64,000 nucleotides of DNA from Sulfobacillus thermotolerans (GTDB taxonomy: Bacteria > Bacillota > Sulfobacillia > Sulfobacillales > Sulfobacillaceae), in NCBI GenBank assembly GCA_002951815.1, contig CP019454.1, positions 558,001-622,000 on the forward strand, written 5' to 3'. The translations under genes and the position numbers were made by a program. Positions 1 to 8,682 of this stretch are shown here, piece after piece (the first letter of the stretch is position 1; every line of letters begins with the position of its first letter). Below the pieces are notes generated by a model. The model was not told the origin of the DNA and searched no databases. It was given only the letters and a program-made list of their open reading frames with translations.

Positions 1-79
1 ACTTTATGCACCGTGAAATTCACGGCTCCTAATCTTGTACATCATCAACAAGTGGCGCGCTGACTCCCAGCCGATCGAA

Positions 80-108
80 TTGAAATCCTGGCGAAATGAT
101 CATATAAT
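80..108 (+). promoter_or_regulatory. Sigma-A-type promoter of smpB-ssrA
   Basis: TTGAAA (80-85) and a perfect TATAAT (103-108) are separated by exactly 17 bases. The -10 box lies 33 bases before the smpB ATG at 141. Any smpB start at 108 would lie inside the -10 box, so this promoter also supports the downstream start. It probably drives smpB and can read on into ssrA. Confidence 0.75.
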
Positions 109-140
109 TGAACAGCACATCGCCGGGGAGGACGACACAC

Positions 141-602
141 ATGGCCAGAAGCGAGAAGCCGATTGCGGAAAATCGCAAGGCGCGTCATGATTATTTCATT
201 GACGAAGTCGTCGAGGCCGGTTTAGTGTTGGTGGGTACGGAAGTCAAATCGCTGCGGGCTGGGCGTGTGAATTTGCGCGATAGCTTTGCTCGGTTTGATA
301 AAGGGGAGCTGTACCTGTTCAATTGTCATATTGCTCCTTATGAATATGGCAATCGCTACAATCATGATCCGTACCGCAGCCGTAAATTGCTGGTGCACCG
401 GAAGCAGTTGCGGGAACTGGCCGCGCGGGTGAAGCAAGAGGGCATGACGCTGGTGCCATTGCGGATGTATTTTGATGTTCATGGACGGGCTAAATTGGCC
501 TTAGCGGTAGCGCGCGGTAAAAAGAGTTATGACAAGCGGCAAACCATAGCCGCCAAAGAGGCTAGCCGCCGTATCGAGCGGGCGATGAAACAGCATTTTT
601 AG
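141..602 (+). CDS. smpB: SsrA-binding protein SmpB
   Basis: SmpB binds tmRNA and carries it to stalled ribosomes for trans-translation. The 153-aa product has the family hallmarks: an N-terminal [10 protein letters not shown] block, GTEVKSLR, the NCHIAPYE strand and a basic C-terminal tail ([15 protein letters not shown]) that enters the decoding channel. The ATG at 141 is chosen because GGGGAGG lies 8 bases upstream; an ATG at 108 would overlap the -10 box. The gene sits directly upstream of its RNA partner ssrA, a common bacterial arrangement. Length and motifs are normal and nothing looks damaged. Confidence 0.97.
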   Translation: MARSEKPIAENRKARHDYFIDEVVEAGLVLVGTEVKSLRAGRVNLRDSFARFDKGELYLFNCHIAPYEYGNRYNHDPYRSRKLLVHRKQLRELAARVKQEGMTLVPLRMYFDVHGRAKLALAVARGKKSYDKRQTIAAKEASRRIERAMKQHF

Positions 603-621
603 CCTGTGCGGTGTATTGTAT

Positions 622-977
622 GGGGGCGAACTAGATTCGACGGGGATGAACGGGATGTTGGAACGCGAGCCGAGGGCCTGAGCCTCGTTAAAAAGCAGGA
701 AACCATTAAGTGCCAAGAACAACGAAGAAAACTACGCTTTAGCTGCCTAAATCCCAGCTAACGCCAAAGCCTCTGGTTCCTGCCCGGCGACTTTTGGCGT
801 AAAAAAATGCAGGATACCTGGTATAGTGTCCGATATGCCATGGGAAACTAGGACTGGTTTGGCAACGACCGCGCTGTGGCGATCTTGTCAAATGAGATCA
901 ATTCCACGGCTACGCTCGTAGGGGTCTAACATGACGTATCTTCGGACGGGACGGGCAGTACGTCCCCGCCTCCACCA
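622..977 (+). ncRNA. ssrA: Transfer-messenger RNA (tmRNA)
   Basis: The 5' end (GGGGGCG, then a GATTCGACGGGGATG block) pairs with the 3' acceptor strand CGCCTCC followed by ACCA at 971-977, giving the tRNA-like domain. The resume codon GCC at 712 opens a tag frame ending at TAA 748-750 that encodes AKNNEENYALAA, a typical Firmicutes degradation tag ending ALAA. The length is about 356 nt, normal for tmRNA. It follows smpB by 19 bases and is closed by a terminator at 984-1013. The 3' CCA is encoded, so the ends are well defined. Confidence 0.96.
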
Positions 978-983
978 AGTTTT

Positions 984-1013
984 CTCCCGCCTTCCTGGGT
1001 GGGAGTTTTTTTT
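984..1013 (+). terminator. Rho-independent terminator of ssrA
   Basis: CTCCCGCC (984-991) pairs with GGTGGGAG (998-1005, one G-U pair) and is followed by eight T residues (1006-1013). It ends the tmRNA transcript. The rph ribosome-binding site begins only a few bases later. Confidence 0.85.
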
Positions 1014-1022
1014 CGAAAGGAG

Positions 1023-1769
1023 ATGGTGGCCATTCAGCGCCGCGATGGACGCAGTAATGATGCGATTCGGCCGGTCGAATTGCAAATGGGTTTTAATGAG
1101 TGGGCAGAAGGGTCGTGTTTAATTACGGCCGGACACACGCGCGTCCTGGTGACGGCGACGGTGGAGGACCGTGTACCCCCCTTTGTTCGGGGCACGGGCC
1201 AAGGCTGGATTTCCGCGGAATATGGGATGTTGCCGCGGGCGACCAATGATCGCACCTTTCGGGAAGCCACACGCGGCAAACAACAAGGGCGGACGGTGGA
1301 AATTCAGCGATTAATTGGGCGCTCATTGCGGGCCGCGGTGAATCTCAAGGCGATGGGAGAAAAGAGTATTCTTCTCGATTGTGATGTGATTCAAGCTGAT
1401 GGGGGCACGCGGACTGCGGCTATTACCGCGGGTTTTATGGCGCTGACCCAGGCGCTATTGAAAATACATAAGGCGACGCCATTTACCGGGAAGCCGCTGA
1501 AAGATTGGACCGCGGCGATTAGCGTGGGACTATCGATGGGCGAAGTCTATTTAGATCTGGACTATCACGAAGATGTACAGATTGGCGTGGATATGAATGT
1601 GGTGATGACTAGTCAGCACCAGCTGATTGAAATTCAAGGCACCGCCGAGCACGGCTTATTCAGTCGCCAACAATTGGACTTGCTGTTGGATTTTGTGGAG
1701 CCCGGTATTGATGAACTGGTGGCGCTGGAACGGCAAGCGTTGCCAGAAGGAGCGTTGTTGATTGGCTAA
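1023..1769 (+). CDS. rph: Ribonuclease PH
   Basis: RNase PH is a phosphate-dependent 3'-5' exonuclease that trims tRNA 3' ends. The 248-aa product has the expected N-terminal RRDGRSNDAIRPVELQ block, GSCLITAGHTRVLVTATVE, the PRATNDR substrate loop, EIQRLIGRSLRAAV and the C-terminal EIQGTAEHG segment. Length is normal for the family (about 240-250 aa). An upstream start at 999 would sit inside the ssrA terminator. AAAGGAG abuts the ATG at 1023, so the GTG at 1026 may be the actual start; it differs by one codon. The gene overlaps rdgB by 8 bases. Confidence 0.95.
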   Translation: MVAIQRRDGRSNDAIRPVELQMGFNEWAEGSCLITAGHTRVLVTATVEDRVPPFVRGTGQGWISAEYGMLPRATNDRTFREATRGKQQGRTVEIQRLIGRSLRAAVNLKAMGEKSILLDCDVIQADGGTRTAAITAGFMALTQALLKIHKATPFTGKPLKDWTAAISVGLSMGEVYLDLDYHEDVQIGVDMNVVMTSQHQLIEIQGTAEHGLFSRQQLDLLLDFVEPGIDELVALERQALPEGALLIG

Positions 1770-2364
1770 TTTTCATGAACACCCCATTATTTTGGCCAGC
1801 CACAATCGTGGCAAACTCGAAGAGTTCCGCCGCCTCTTTGCTAGTGTCGATCTCCCTTTGGTGCTGGATGACTATGGCGAAAAGGAAATCATTGAAGAAA
1901 CCGGGGATAGTTACCGGGCCAATGCGCAATTAAAAGCCCAGGCGGTCGCGTCTCGTACAGGACGCTGGGCGCTGGCCGACGATTCCGGGGTCGAAGTCGA
2001 CGCGTTAGGGGGATTGCCAGGCATTCATTCGGCGCGCTTTGTCAGTTCCGACAGCTGGGAAAACAACCGAGAGATTCTCTTACGTCTGCTAGAAGTGCCG
2101 TGGGCGTTACGCACGGCACGCATGCGTGCCGTCTTGTGTTTAGCATCACCCGATGGTCTCGTGTTTTTCTCAGAAGGCGTGGTCGAAGGGCGGATTCTCA
2201 CCTGGCCGCGGGGTCAACAGGGTTTTGGCATGGATCCCATTTTCAGCATTGATGGCGAAACATCGTTTGCACAGTGGCCCCAGGAATATAAAGACCGGGT
2301 TTCGCACCGCGCTATGGCAGTGCAAGGTATTATTCCGGTGATTCAGCAGGTGATGGCGTTATAA
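1762..2364 (+). CDS. rdgB: RdgB/HAM1 family non-canonical purine NTP pyrophosphatase
   Basis: This enzyme hydrolyses XTP, dITP and ITP to monophosphates and keeps deaminated purines out of nucleic acids. The 200-aa product shows ILASHNRGKLEEF at the N-terminus, the ETGDSYRANAQLKA block, the WALADDSGVEVDALGG motif, HSARF, and the C-terminal GMDPIF and SHRAMA segments. It starts at TTG 1762, with AAGGAG 9 bases upstream, and overlaps the end of rph. This rph-rdgB-phosphodiesterase order recurs in many Bacillota. No anomalies are seen. Confidence 0.93.
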   Translation: MANFHEHPIILASHNRGKLEEFRRLFASVDLPLVLDDYGEKEIIEETGDSYRANAQLKAQAVASRTGRWALADDSGVEVDALGGLPGIHSARFVSSDSWENNREILLRLLEVPWALRTARMRAVLCLASPDGLVFFSEGVVEGRILTWPRGQQGFGMDPIFSIDGETSFAQWPQEYKDRVSHRAMAVQGIIPVIQQVMAL

Positions 2365-2840
2365 TGCGCTATGTGGTCATCAGTGATACGCATGGCCGGA
2401 TAGCGAAATGGGCTAACCAACTTGTGAATTTATCTGACGTGGATGGCCTGATCTGTGCCGGCGATTTTTACCGCGATGGCTTATGGTTGGCACAGAAAAT
2501 GGGGGTGCCCTATTACGGGGCTCAAGGCAACAATGACCATGACGTCCATGCTCCATGGGCAACGTTTTGGCAATCTCAGGGTGTGCGTTTCGGGGTCATT
2601 CATGGCCACCAATGGCCTTCTTCGCAGCGATTGGAGGCTTTACAGCGCTTGGCTCACCAGTTTACTCTACAGGTTTTAGTCTTTGGCCACAGCCACAAAC
2701 GGGAGTCCTATCACACATCAGAGACGTGGATTGTGAATCCGGGTGCAGGATTTCGGCCGGTGCAGTCCCCGCCGAGTTTCGGTTGGTTGACGTATGATGC
2801 TGAAGGTTCCCTGAATTTTTTGTGGGACGTGCTTTTCTAG
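2364..2840 (+). CDS. YfcE/MJ0936-family metallophosphoesterase
   Basis: A 158-aa calcineurin-like phosphodiesterase. Metal-binding motifs are visible in order: ISDTHGR near the N-terminus, CAGDFY, GNNDHD, GVIHGHQW and FGHSHKR, followed by NPGAGF near the C-terminus. The family hydrolyses phosphodiester model substrates; the physiological substrate is usually unknown. The ATG overlaps the last base of the rdgB stop codon, so the two are probably translated together. The length is typical. Confidence 0.9.
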   Translation: MRYVVISDTHGRIAKWANQLVNLSDVDGLICAGDFYRDGLWLAQKMGVPYYGAQGNNDHDVHAPWATFWQSQGVRFGVIHGHQWPSSQRLEALQRLAHQFTLQVLVFGHSHKRESYHTSETWIVNPGAGFRPVQSPPSFGWLTYDAEGSLNFLWDVLF

Positions 2841-2902
2841 ACGCTGAACGACGATAGAATGAAGGCAACATCGTGCGAAGACCCGGAGAATGGAGGGAGC
2901 TT

Positions 2903-3619
2903 GTGAATCTTTATGTCTTGCTAGCGGCATTTTTAGCATCATCTGTGGAATTCGTAGAGGCGCTCTCCATTGTGTTAGCGGCTGCGGTGTTTGGGGTGCG
3001 CCCTGCCATGCGTGGGGTGTTTTATGCAGTCTTGACGTTGGCGGCGTTGGTGCTGATCTTAGGGGAGGGCATCTTGCGCGTGGTTCCCTTGCATGTACTG
3101 CAAGGGGTTGTCGGTATTTTACTCTTGTTATTCGGTCTGAAGTGGATTCGCAAAGCGATCTTGCGTTATGCTGGCCTTAAGGCACTGCATAACGAAGCAG
3201 AAGCTTATGCCCGGCAAGTGAAAAAATTAGAGGCCAGTAGCAATGCCGCGTTCGAGGCACAAGCCACGGCCTTTAATGGCGTGTTGCTCGAGGGCTTGGA
3301 AGTGGTCGTCATTATTTTGACCATGGGATCGGGAGCTCATGCATTTGGCAGCGCGATTTTAGGCTCGGCTATTGGGCTGGTGGCGGTATTAGCGCTTGGC
3401 CTTGCACTGCGTGCGCCCTTGTCTCGGGTGCCCGAAAACACGCTGAAATTTGTCGTCGGTGTGATGTTGACCAGTTTTGGAACGTTTTGGGCCGGGGCTG
3501 CCTTAGGCGTGCATTGGCCGTTGTCGGAAGCGACGTTGTTAGTCTTGATTGCGGGATATTTAGCCATGAGTGGCTGGTATGTGAAAATGCTTAAGGCAAG
3601 GGGGCAGGCATCCGCATGA
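2903..3619 (+). CDS. COG4280-like polytopic membrane protein
   Basis: A 238-aa membrane protein with about six hydrophobic segments. The repeated acidic motifs SSVEFVEALSIVLA (near the N-terminus) and LLEGLEVVVIILT (middle) mark an inverted-repeat architecture similar to the UPF0016/TMEM165-like and COG4280 families. A basic stretch follows the third segment (about residues 85-125). Conserved E-x-x-E residues in membrane helices would suit a cation transporter, but no substrate can be assigned. The GTG start at 2903 is preferred because GGAGGG lies 5 bases upstream. A 59-aa membrane ORF overlaps its stop by ATGA. Confidence 0.72.
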   Translation: MNLYVLLAAFLASSVEFVEALSIVLAAAVFGVRPAMRGVFYAVLTLAALVLILGEGILRVVPLHVLQGVVGILLLLFGLKWIRKAILRYAGLKALHNEAEAYARQVKKLEASSNAAFEAQATAFNGVLLEGLEVVVIILTMGSGAHAFGSAILGSAIGLVAVLALGLALRAPLSRVPENTLKFVVGVMLTSFGTFWAGAALGVHWPLSEATLLVLIAGYLAMSGWYVKMLKARGQASA

Positions 3620-3795
3620 AGTGGGTGAAAAAAGTCTATGGACTCTTTGTGGAAGACCCCTTGCTGGCCGTTTTAGGATTGGGCTCGTTGCTCATTGCCT
3701 TTATCTTGTCGCATGTGGGTTTAGCCCAGTTGTCTGGCTTGGTGTTGTTTATATTTATTGCGGCATCTATTTTTATAAGCTTACGCCGGTCTTAA
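3616..3795 (+). CDS. Small membrane protein, 59 aa
   Basis: A short ORF that starts at an ATG overlapping the stop of the COG4280-like gene (ATGA, 3616-3619), which implies translational coupling. It begins MKWVKKVYGLFVEDP, has two hydrophobic stretches (about residues 16-32 and 36-55), and ends SLRRS, with basic residues at both ends as in small inner-membrane proteins. No family is recognised. It could be an accessory subunit of the upstream membrane protein. The overlap, hydrophobic pattern and normal codon use support it as a real gene. Confidence 0.6.
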   Translation: MKWVKKVYGLFVEDPLLAVLGLGSLLIAFILSHVGLAQLSGLVLFIFIAASIFISLRRS

Positions 3796-3803
3796 CGGTG
3801 TCA

Positions 3804-3832
3804 TTGACGGGCCTTTATCCCTATGGTATATT
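3804..3832 (+). promoter_or_regulatory. Promoter of the tRNA-Pro/tRNA-Arg pair
   Basis: TTGACG (3804-3809) and TATATT (3827-3832) with a 17-base spacer stand 16 bases before the tRNA-Pro 5' end. This is the expected distance for a stable-RNA promoter. Confidence 0.7.
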
Positions 3833-3848
3833 ATTAAATGCTTTATGT

Positions 3849-3925
<77 letters not shown>

Positions 3926-3960
3926 TTTTTATTGTCAAGGAGTACGCCACCACCCAGAGC

Positions 3961-4036
3961 GTCCCCGTAGCTCAGTGGATAGAGCGCGGGACTTCTAATC
4001 CCGGCGTCGCAGGTTCGAATCCTGCCGGGGACACCA
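3961..4036 (+). tRNA. tRNA-Arg (anticodon TCT); integration site of the genomic island
   Basis: The 76-nt cloverleaf has acceptor strands GTCCCCG and CGGGGAC, anticodon stem CGGGA/TCCCG around CTTCTAA (TCT at 3994-3996), and encoded CCA. The last 47 bases, from the anticodon stem to CCA, recur exactly at 24428-24474, so a tyrosine integrase has used this gene as attB and rebuilt it on insertion. The gene is intact and should be functional. Confidence 0.97.
3990..4036 (+). repeat. attL core, 47-bp direct repeat
   Basis: This is a perfect copy of 24428-24474. It spans the tRNA-Arg anticodon loop, T-arm and CCA. Bases on either side differ (GG versus GA before, AA versus TC after), so the crossover lies within these 47 bp. 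Confidence 0.93.
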
Positions 4037-4070
4037 AATTAGTTGAGGCACCACAAGGGTTTCCGGGTTT

Positions 4071-4100
4071 TCACCGTTGCCAACGCAGACGGTGATTTTT
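4071..4100 (+). terminator. Element-borne terminator behind tRNA-Arg
   Basis: TCACCGT (4071-4077) pairs with ACGGTGA (4089-4095) and is followed by TTTTT. It lies just inside the element, so it would replace the chromosomal tRNA terminator that was displaced to 24483-24509 by the insertion. Confidence 0.7.
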
Positions 4101-4104
4101 ATTT

Positions 4105-4123
4105 TGTGTGCCTATAGTGTGCC
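4105..4123 (+). promoter_or_regulatory. Candidate left integrase arm site
   Basis: TGTGTGCC-TAT-AGTGTGCC is two near-identical half-sites 11 bases apart. It matches the motif at 24282-24300 and, inverted, at 5288-5306. It overlaps the int stop codon and lies 69 bases from the attL core. Its function is inferred from motif repetition at both ends of the element. Confidence 0.6.
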
Positions 4124-5257
4124 GTTCCCAAACAGGAGGCTTTCGAGTTTACTCGTGGCCTGCTGTTGCAACGTCGGCAACACATGACTGTAGGTGTCCA
4201 GGGTGAGCGTAATGCTCGCATGTCCCAATCGTTCACTGACCACCTTGGGGTTTTCGCCTGCCACTAGGAGCAATGTGGCACACGTATGACGCAGGTCATA
4301 GAGCCGCAGGTCTTCTGGGAGTCCGGCTTTCTTGACCAACGGCTTAAAGTGTCGGATTCTGAAGTTCGAGTGATGAATCGGTTCACCGTTTTCTGCGGTA
4401 AACACCAACCCGTGGTCCTTCCACCTTTCCCCAAGACTTAGGCGTTGCTTGGCTTGTTCCACTTTCAGCGTTTTCAACGACGCGATGAGGGTTTGGGGAA
4501 TCGGTATGCTGCGGCCACTGTTCTGCGTTTTCGGTTCGTCCCATCGCCAGCCACCACCTTTGGCCACCCGCACCAGCACTTTTTTTACTTGCACTCTCCC
4601 GTTTTGCCAGTCGATGTCCTCCCAGCGTAGACCAAAATATTCTTCTGGTCGCATCCCCGTGACGAGGGCGAATTGGAACAACGTAAACCAGCGAGAGGAT
4701 TCTGCCGCGCTGAGAAAGCGTTTCGCTTCTTCTGGACTCAATGCATACATCTCGCGTCGTTGCTGTTTAGGCACCGAGACCTTGTCCGCTGGATTTTGAC
4801 TGAGCATCTGCCGCCGGACAGCCTGCTTCAGGGCGGACGAGAGAATGGCGTGGGTGTACCGAATCGTTCGGGGAGTCAGGCCCTGTTCTTGCATCGCCGA
4901 ATACAGCTTCTGTAGATCCAGTGGCTTAATCGTTGCTAATTTGCGCGGCCCCAAAGCGGGTCTCACGTATCGGTCTATCGTGGCCCTATAGTGATCATAG
5001 GTCTGGGGCCGAACCTTCGTTTTCACTGCCGATTGGTACCATTCGTCAAGGTATTCGTTAAGCGTACGCCGTTGCGGAGCCACTAAGGAACCCATGTCAT
5101 GATCGCGCAACAACGAATTCAAGACCTGTTGCGCTTCTTTTTTGGTTCCATGGACCGTCTGGTTGTGATAGGTCCGTTTTCCCGTTTTCGGGTCCCGACC
5201 AATAAAGATCCGGATCAACCACGTCCGGTCCCCTCGGGAGATGATTTGTCCAGCCAC
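4112..5257 (-). CDS. int: Tyrosine recombinase (phage-type integrase)
   Basis: A 381-aa site-specific integrase that would insert the element at tRNA-Arg. It has an N-terminal arm-binding domain (GQIISRGDRTWLIRIFIGRD...), a SAM-like core-binding domain (about residues 55-150), and a catalytic domain with R in TGMRPEEYFGLRWEDID, the YDLRHTCATLL box, LGHAS and the nucleophile in DTYSHV. The GTG at 5257 is the best start: AGGAGG is 7 bases upstream, and earlier in-frame codons run through a repeat motif in the leader. The gene points at the attL core 75 bases from its stop codon. All catalytic boxes are intact. Confidence 0.94.
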   Translation of the reverse strand: MAGQIISRGDRTWLIRIFIGRDPKTGKRTYHNQTVHGTKKEAQQVLNSLLRDHDMGSLVAPQRRTLNEYLDEWYQSAVKTKVRPQTYDHYRATIDRYVRPALGPRKLATIKPLDLQKLYSAMQEQGLTPRTIRYTHAILSSALKQAVRRQMLSQNPADKVSVPKQQRREMYALSPEEAKRFLSAAESSRWFTLFQFALVTGMRPEEYFGLRWEDIDWQNGRVQVKKVLVRVAKGGGWRWDEPKTQNSGRSIPIPQTLIASLKTLKVEQAKQRLSLGERWKDHGLVFTAENGEPIHHSNFRIRHFKPLVKKAGLPEDLRLYDLRHTCATLLLVAGENPKVVSERLGHASITLTLDTYSHVLPTLQQQATSKLESLLFGNGTL

Positions 5258-5287
5258 ATTTTTTCCTCCTGTGTGTTTTTTCGCAAC

Positions 5288-5306
5288 GGCACACATTTGG
5301 CACACA
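5288..5306 (-). promoter_or_regulatory. Copy of the arm-site motif in front of int
   Basis: On the minus strand this reads TGTGTGCCAAATGTGTGCC, identical over 19 bases to 24282-24300. It lies about 30 bases upstream of the int GTG start, in the leader or promoter, so integrase binding here could autoregulate int. This is an inference from identity and position. Confidence 0.55.
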
Positions 5307-5342
5307 GCCATCATGATACTGTTGTGTAGTAATGATTTCAAG

Positions 5343-5375
5343 AGTGAGCAGGAGATAGATAATCTCCTGCTCACT
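5343..5375. repeat. Perfect 14-bp hairpin between the HTH gene and int
   Basis: AGTGAGCAGGAGAT (5343-5356) and ATCTCCTGCTCACT (5362-5375) flank a 5-base loop. No T-run follows on either strand, so a classic terminator is unlikely. An operator, an excisionase site or an mRNA-processing structure is possible. Confidence 0.7.
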
Positions 5376-5435
5376 AGATGAAAAGCAAGTAGAACATCGG
5401 GATATTCCTAGAAGGACACAGGGGAAGTCGTTGCC

Positions 5436-5618
5436 TTACATGGCCTGACGTTGTGCTTGAATCAGTTCCCACAGCTTGTCGCGGGGGATGCGTACTTGAC
5501 GGCCCAGACGCACGGCTGGGATGACGTTTTGTGCGATGAGGTCGTAAATGCGCCAGCGGGACACTCGGAGTATGTCTGCGGCTTCTTGGGCTGTTAGCAA
5601 AACAGGGTAGGTATTCAT
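5436..5618 (-). CDS. Excisionase-like helix-turn-helix protein
   Basis: A 60-aa protein of the MerR-like HTH_17/excisionase group: LLTAQEAADILRVSRWRIYDLIAQ forms the helix-turn-helix and VIPAVRLGRQVRIPRDKL the wing. AAGGAG lies 7 bases before the ATG. It stands upstream of int in the same direction, the common position of a recombination directionality factor. A role in excision or int control is likely, but not separable from sequence alone. Confidence 0.8.
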   Translation of the reverse strand: MNTYPVLLTAQEAADILRVSRWRIYDLIAQNVIPAVRLGRQVRIPRDKLWELIQAQRQAM

Positions 5619-5639
5619 GTGATCGTCTCCTTATAGGTT

Positions 5640-6733
5640 TCTGAGTTGGTGGTGCGTAATGTGCGGGTATACCCATACGGAAAAAAACGGGGTGAATCCC
5701 GGAGCATCAAGCGAGAGCCATGATTTAGAGCGTAAGAAACTACGGGTCATAAATCAGGGATAACGGTGAGAAAATTTAAAAGGCTCGAATGCTCTACTAA
5801 GCATGGATTCTGCGAGATTTGATGAGTTCCGGCAGACTCTCGGATCTAATTGCCGGGGTCTATGGGGTACTCGGATTATACATGCTGGGGCTCACGATTT
5901 CACCGCCATTTCGCTTGGGGTAGTATGTGGAACCTAAAAATGCCCAAATTCTATCAATTTTAATCATCCATTGAGATGACGCCAAATCATGAAACCGTTA
6001 TCTATCAAGGCATTGGAGCGTATTGGACGCTACTCAGTGCGTGATAAAGGACTCCTCCTTAAATGGGACTTAACGGAGTGATGGTGACTTTCAACGTTCC
6101 CTTCACCTTTATTACTCGGAATGGGTCACGCAATTTGTCCCCGGTTAAAAAACAAAATTTTTTTTGAAAAATAGGGTCGAGAGTGGGGCCGTTATTGGGG
6201 GGGTTATTCCGTATATAAGAGATGACATGTATTCCACGTCCATACTATTGCATGGTAAGGGGTTTAGCCTCCACTGTAGTGGAAAGTCGACGCCTCACCA
6301 TTCCCCTATTATGGTTGCACTAGTGACAGGAGCGTCGGAAGAGTACCCGGATGACCTTAAGCCGTGACAACCCAATTTATACGATAGTTATACCGTTTGT
6401 GTTGATGCCTTTGAAGTTCTTACGGAGTCTTAGATCGTGAGGCGAGGTGGGGAGATTGCGAAGGAAGAGAGCGTCTGCTTAAGTAGTGGAGGGTGAATGG
6501 ACGTTATTTCAGACGTAACAGATCTATTGCTGGATGAGCATTTGAGGCTCGTTGACCAATGGTTAGCCCCGCTTCGCAAAGAAAGAATGAGTGACCGCAG
6601 TCTTTTATACCGCGCGGGGGCATTAGCTGATGACTTCAACCATTGTAGGAACAACCAGGTGGTGATGACGGTATTCCTTGACTGGTTCAGCACGTCGTGA
6701 AGCTTTTGTATAGTCATATGCTACTCGTTTCAA
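5640..6733. other. Long stretch without a convincing gene
   Basis: No ORF with family features is seen in about 1.1 kb. A 67-aa ORF at 6497-6700 has GGAGG three bases before its ATG (MDVISDVTDLLLDEHLRLVD...) and may be a small gene or the remains of one, but nothing else supports it. The stretch is followed by a frameshifted ATPase-like remnant, so it probably holds decayed cargo. Confidence 0.45.
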
Positions 6734-7094
6734 TTCCTGGAATCGACTATCCTGGTTCTCACTGGCCTACCGGCATGCGGAAAAAACCACGTTCACCCAA
6801 TGGATGGCGGAGAAGCATGATTTATCATTACGGTGTTGGGAACCTGTCCGGCCTATTTGTATCAATGTGCGGTACTCCTCATCATTGACATGGCGCAAGC
6901 ATTTATCAAACTGCTCCGGGATAATGGAGGCCCTATAATTTGTGACTGGGGGCTTCCCTTCCTCGTTAGGGCAAGCGGTGCAAGACTTTATAGATGCGGG
7001 CCCAACCGTTTGGTGGTTTTATGACCCGTCTCTTGTTGCGCGCGAACGATATCAAGAGCTTGAAGGAAAACCAATCATTTTGACAGGTAGTTAG
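6734..7094 (+). pseudogene. Frameshifted P-loop ATPase/kinase-like remnant
   Basis: Three pieces of one protein lie in successive frames. The first reads STILVLTGLPACGK and, with one A removed from the AAAAAA run at 6781-6786, continues TTFTQWMAEKHD (a Walker A motif). The second reads AVLLIIDMAQAF followed by LLRDNGGPIICDWGLP. The third reads SLGQAVQDFIDAGPTVWWFY and ends ELEGKPIILTGS at stop 7092-7094. At least two indels separate them. It looks like a small P-loop kinase/ATPase of the element, now inactive. The family is not identified further. Confidence 0.5.
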
Positions 7095-7510
7095 CTCTAA
7101 TCAATCAATTTGGTGGAAAGGTTGCTAACCGTGAGGAGATTCATAACCTCCAAATATTATGAGAAGATGAATTGTATATGGCGGGCGATGACAGTTTCCG
7201 GTGTTACGACCCGTAGGCTAGCGATATGATCATCTTTGTGAACAAGGATGGGAATATATCTTTCTGTTCCAGGTGGCCCAGAAACGGTATGTTCGTCGAC
7301 ATGGGATGATCGACGTAAAAGGGCTACGGTCCTTACCTTGGGGTGGTTGAGCTCGTCCGAGCAACAAACTGCGACCGTACTAGCTGCCAAACTACGCCTC
7401 GTCGAGCTATTTATTGTTCTACGAATTAACGTTAAAACTGGAGAAGGAAAAACAAGGGAATTTGTCGAATGTTAGAATAAAGTTAGGATTCCTTGATTGG
7501 AGGGCTAACG
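7095..7510. other. Leader region upstream of the ABC-3C operon
   Basis: No supported gene. Short ORFs on both strands here lack ribosome-binding sites and family features. The operon promoter should lie here, but no strong -35/-10 pair is evident. Confidence 0.4.
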
Positions 7511-8682
7511 ATGAGTACCGGTCATGATGCTGCAGGACAAGCATTAGGATATGTATATCAGTTTGATCGTGCGACGTATAGACTCTTCCAGTCTGCCGTG
7601 GATGTTGTAGAAATAGGATTCGAAGATATAGACGATGTGAGTGTTCATTTTGACGATGGTAAGGAAATACGGGAACAAGATAAGTCTACAGTCAATTCTG
7701 GGTCGCCACTCTCCGATAGAAGTGTTGCCTTATGGAAGACTCTCCACGTCTGGGCAGAAACAATTTTAAGTGCCCCATCTGTTATAGATAATACAGAGTT
7801 TCATCTCGTTACAACTGGATCGCTTTCAACAGAATGTATCGCACGGCGGATTGATAGAGCCACGGATGAAAAATCGGCATGCAGTGTTCGTGATGAGCTA
7901 CGGAGTATGATTCCTACCTTGAGAAGTGATTTGGTTCCTTTTGGAACAACGATCAGTAAGCTAAGCGACTACCATTTATGTATGTTGATTCTAAAGGTTT
8001 CGGTGGTCGATGAGATGAGCTCTAGATTTGGAGGTAACCTTCGGGACTTGGAGGTCCTTAGGTTATTTGACTCAGGGATGCAACAAGGGATGTTTGATCA
8101 AATGAGGGGTTGGGTACAACGAAAGATCAGAAGTCTCGTCGAAAACAAGGAAAGGCCTCGAATTACACGTGACGATTTTGATAAGGAGCTGCAGGGGTTA
8201 TTTAAAAGGGTGACGGGGGCTCGTTTGTCGGCCATTATTGAGCCGTTTGACATGAAGAATGTCGACATTAGTGAGTACGGGGCACACGGTTTTGTCCAAC
8301 AACTTGATTGGATTAACGTGGATGAAGACGTAATTAGGGAGGCGATTCTAGACTATGTTTATGCAGAAGACACACGAATTAAATGGTCAGATACTAATGC
8401 TGTTTCAGAAACAACTCTGTTGCTTTATGAACAGGATCTAACAAAATGCTGGAAAACGGCTAGCAGAAGAGCATATAGAAATTCTCTTCCTTCCGATGAA
8501 TTAAAAGGGCAGGAATGCTTGGACCTAACTTTAGAACACGACACATATATTCATAACCATATTATGCCAAAATCGTTCTCTTGTGGAAATTTCCATGCTT
8601 TGGCTCATTTCGGCGAAGGACAGGAACCAGTAATCGGTTGGCATCCTCACTTCAAAGGCCTGTCTAAAGGACGCTCTAAGCA

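Noticed and set aside
11-25. Palindrome CCGTGAAATTCACGG as a terminator
   Set aside because: No T-run follows and the upstream gene is outside the window, so no role can be supported.
999-1022. Upstream start for rph
   Set aside because: It lies in the ssrA terminator stem and has no ribosome-binding site.
5258-5374. Longer N-terminus for the integrase
   Set aside because: The extra codons have no family similarity and run through the arm-site copy; the GTG at 5257 has a strong Shine-Dalgarno.
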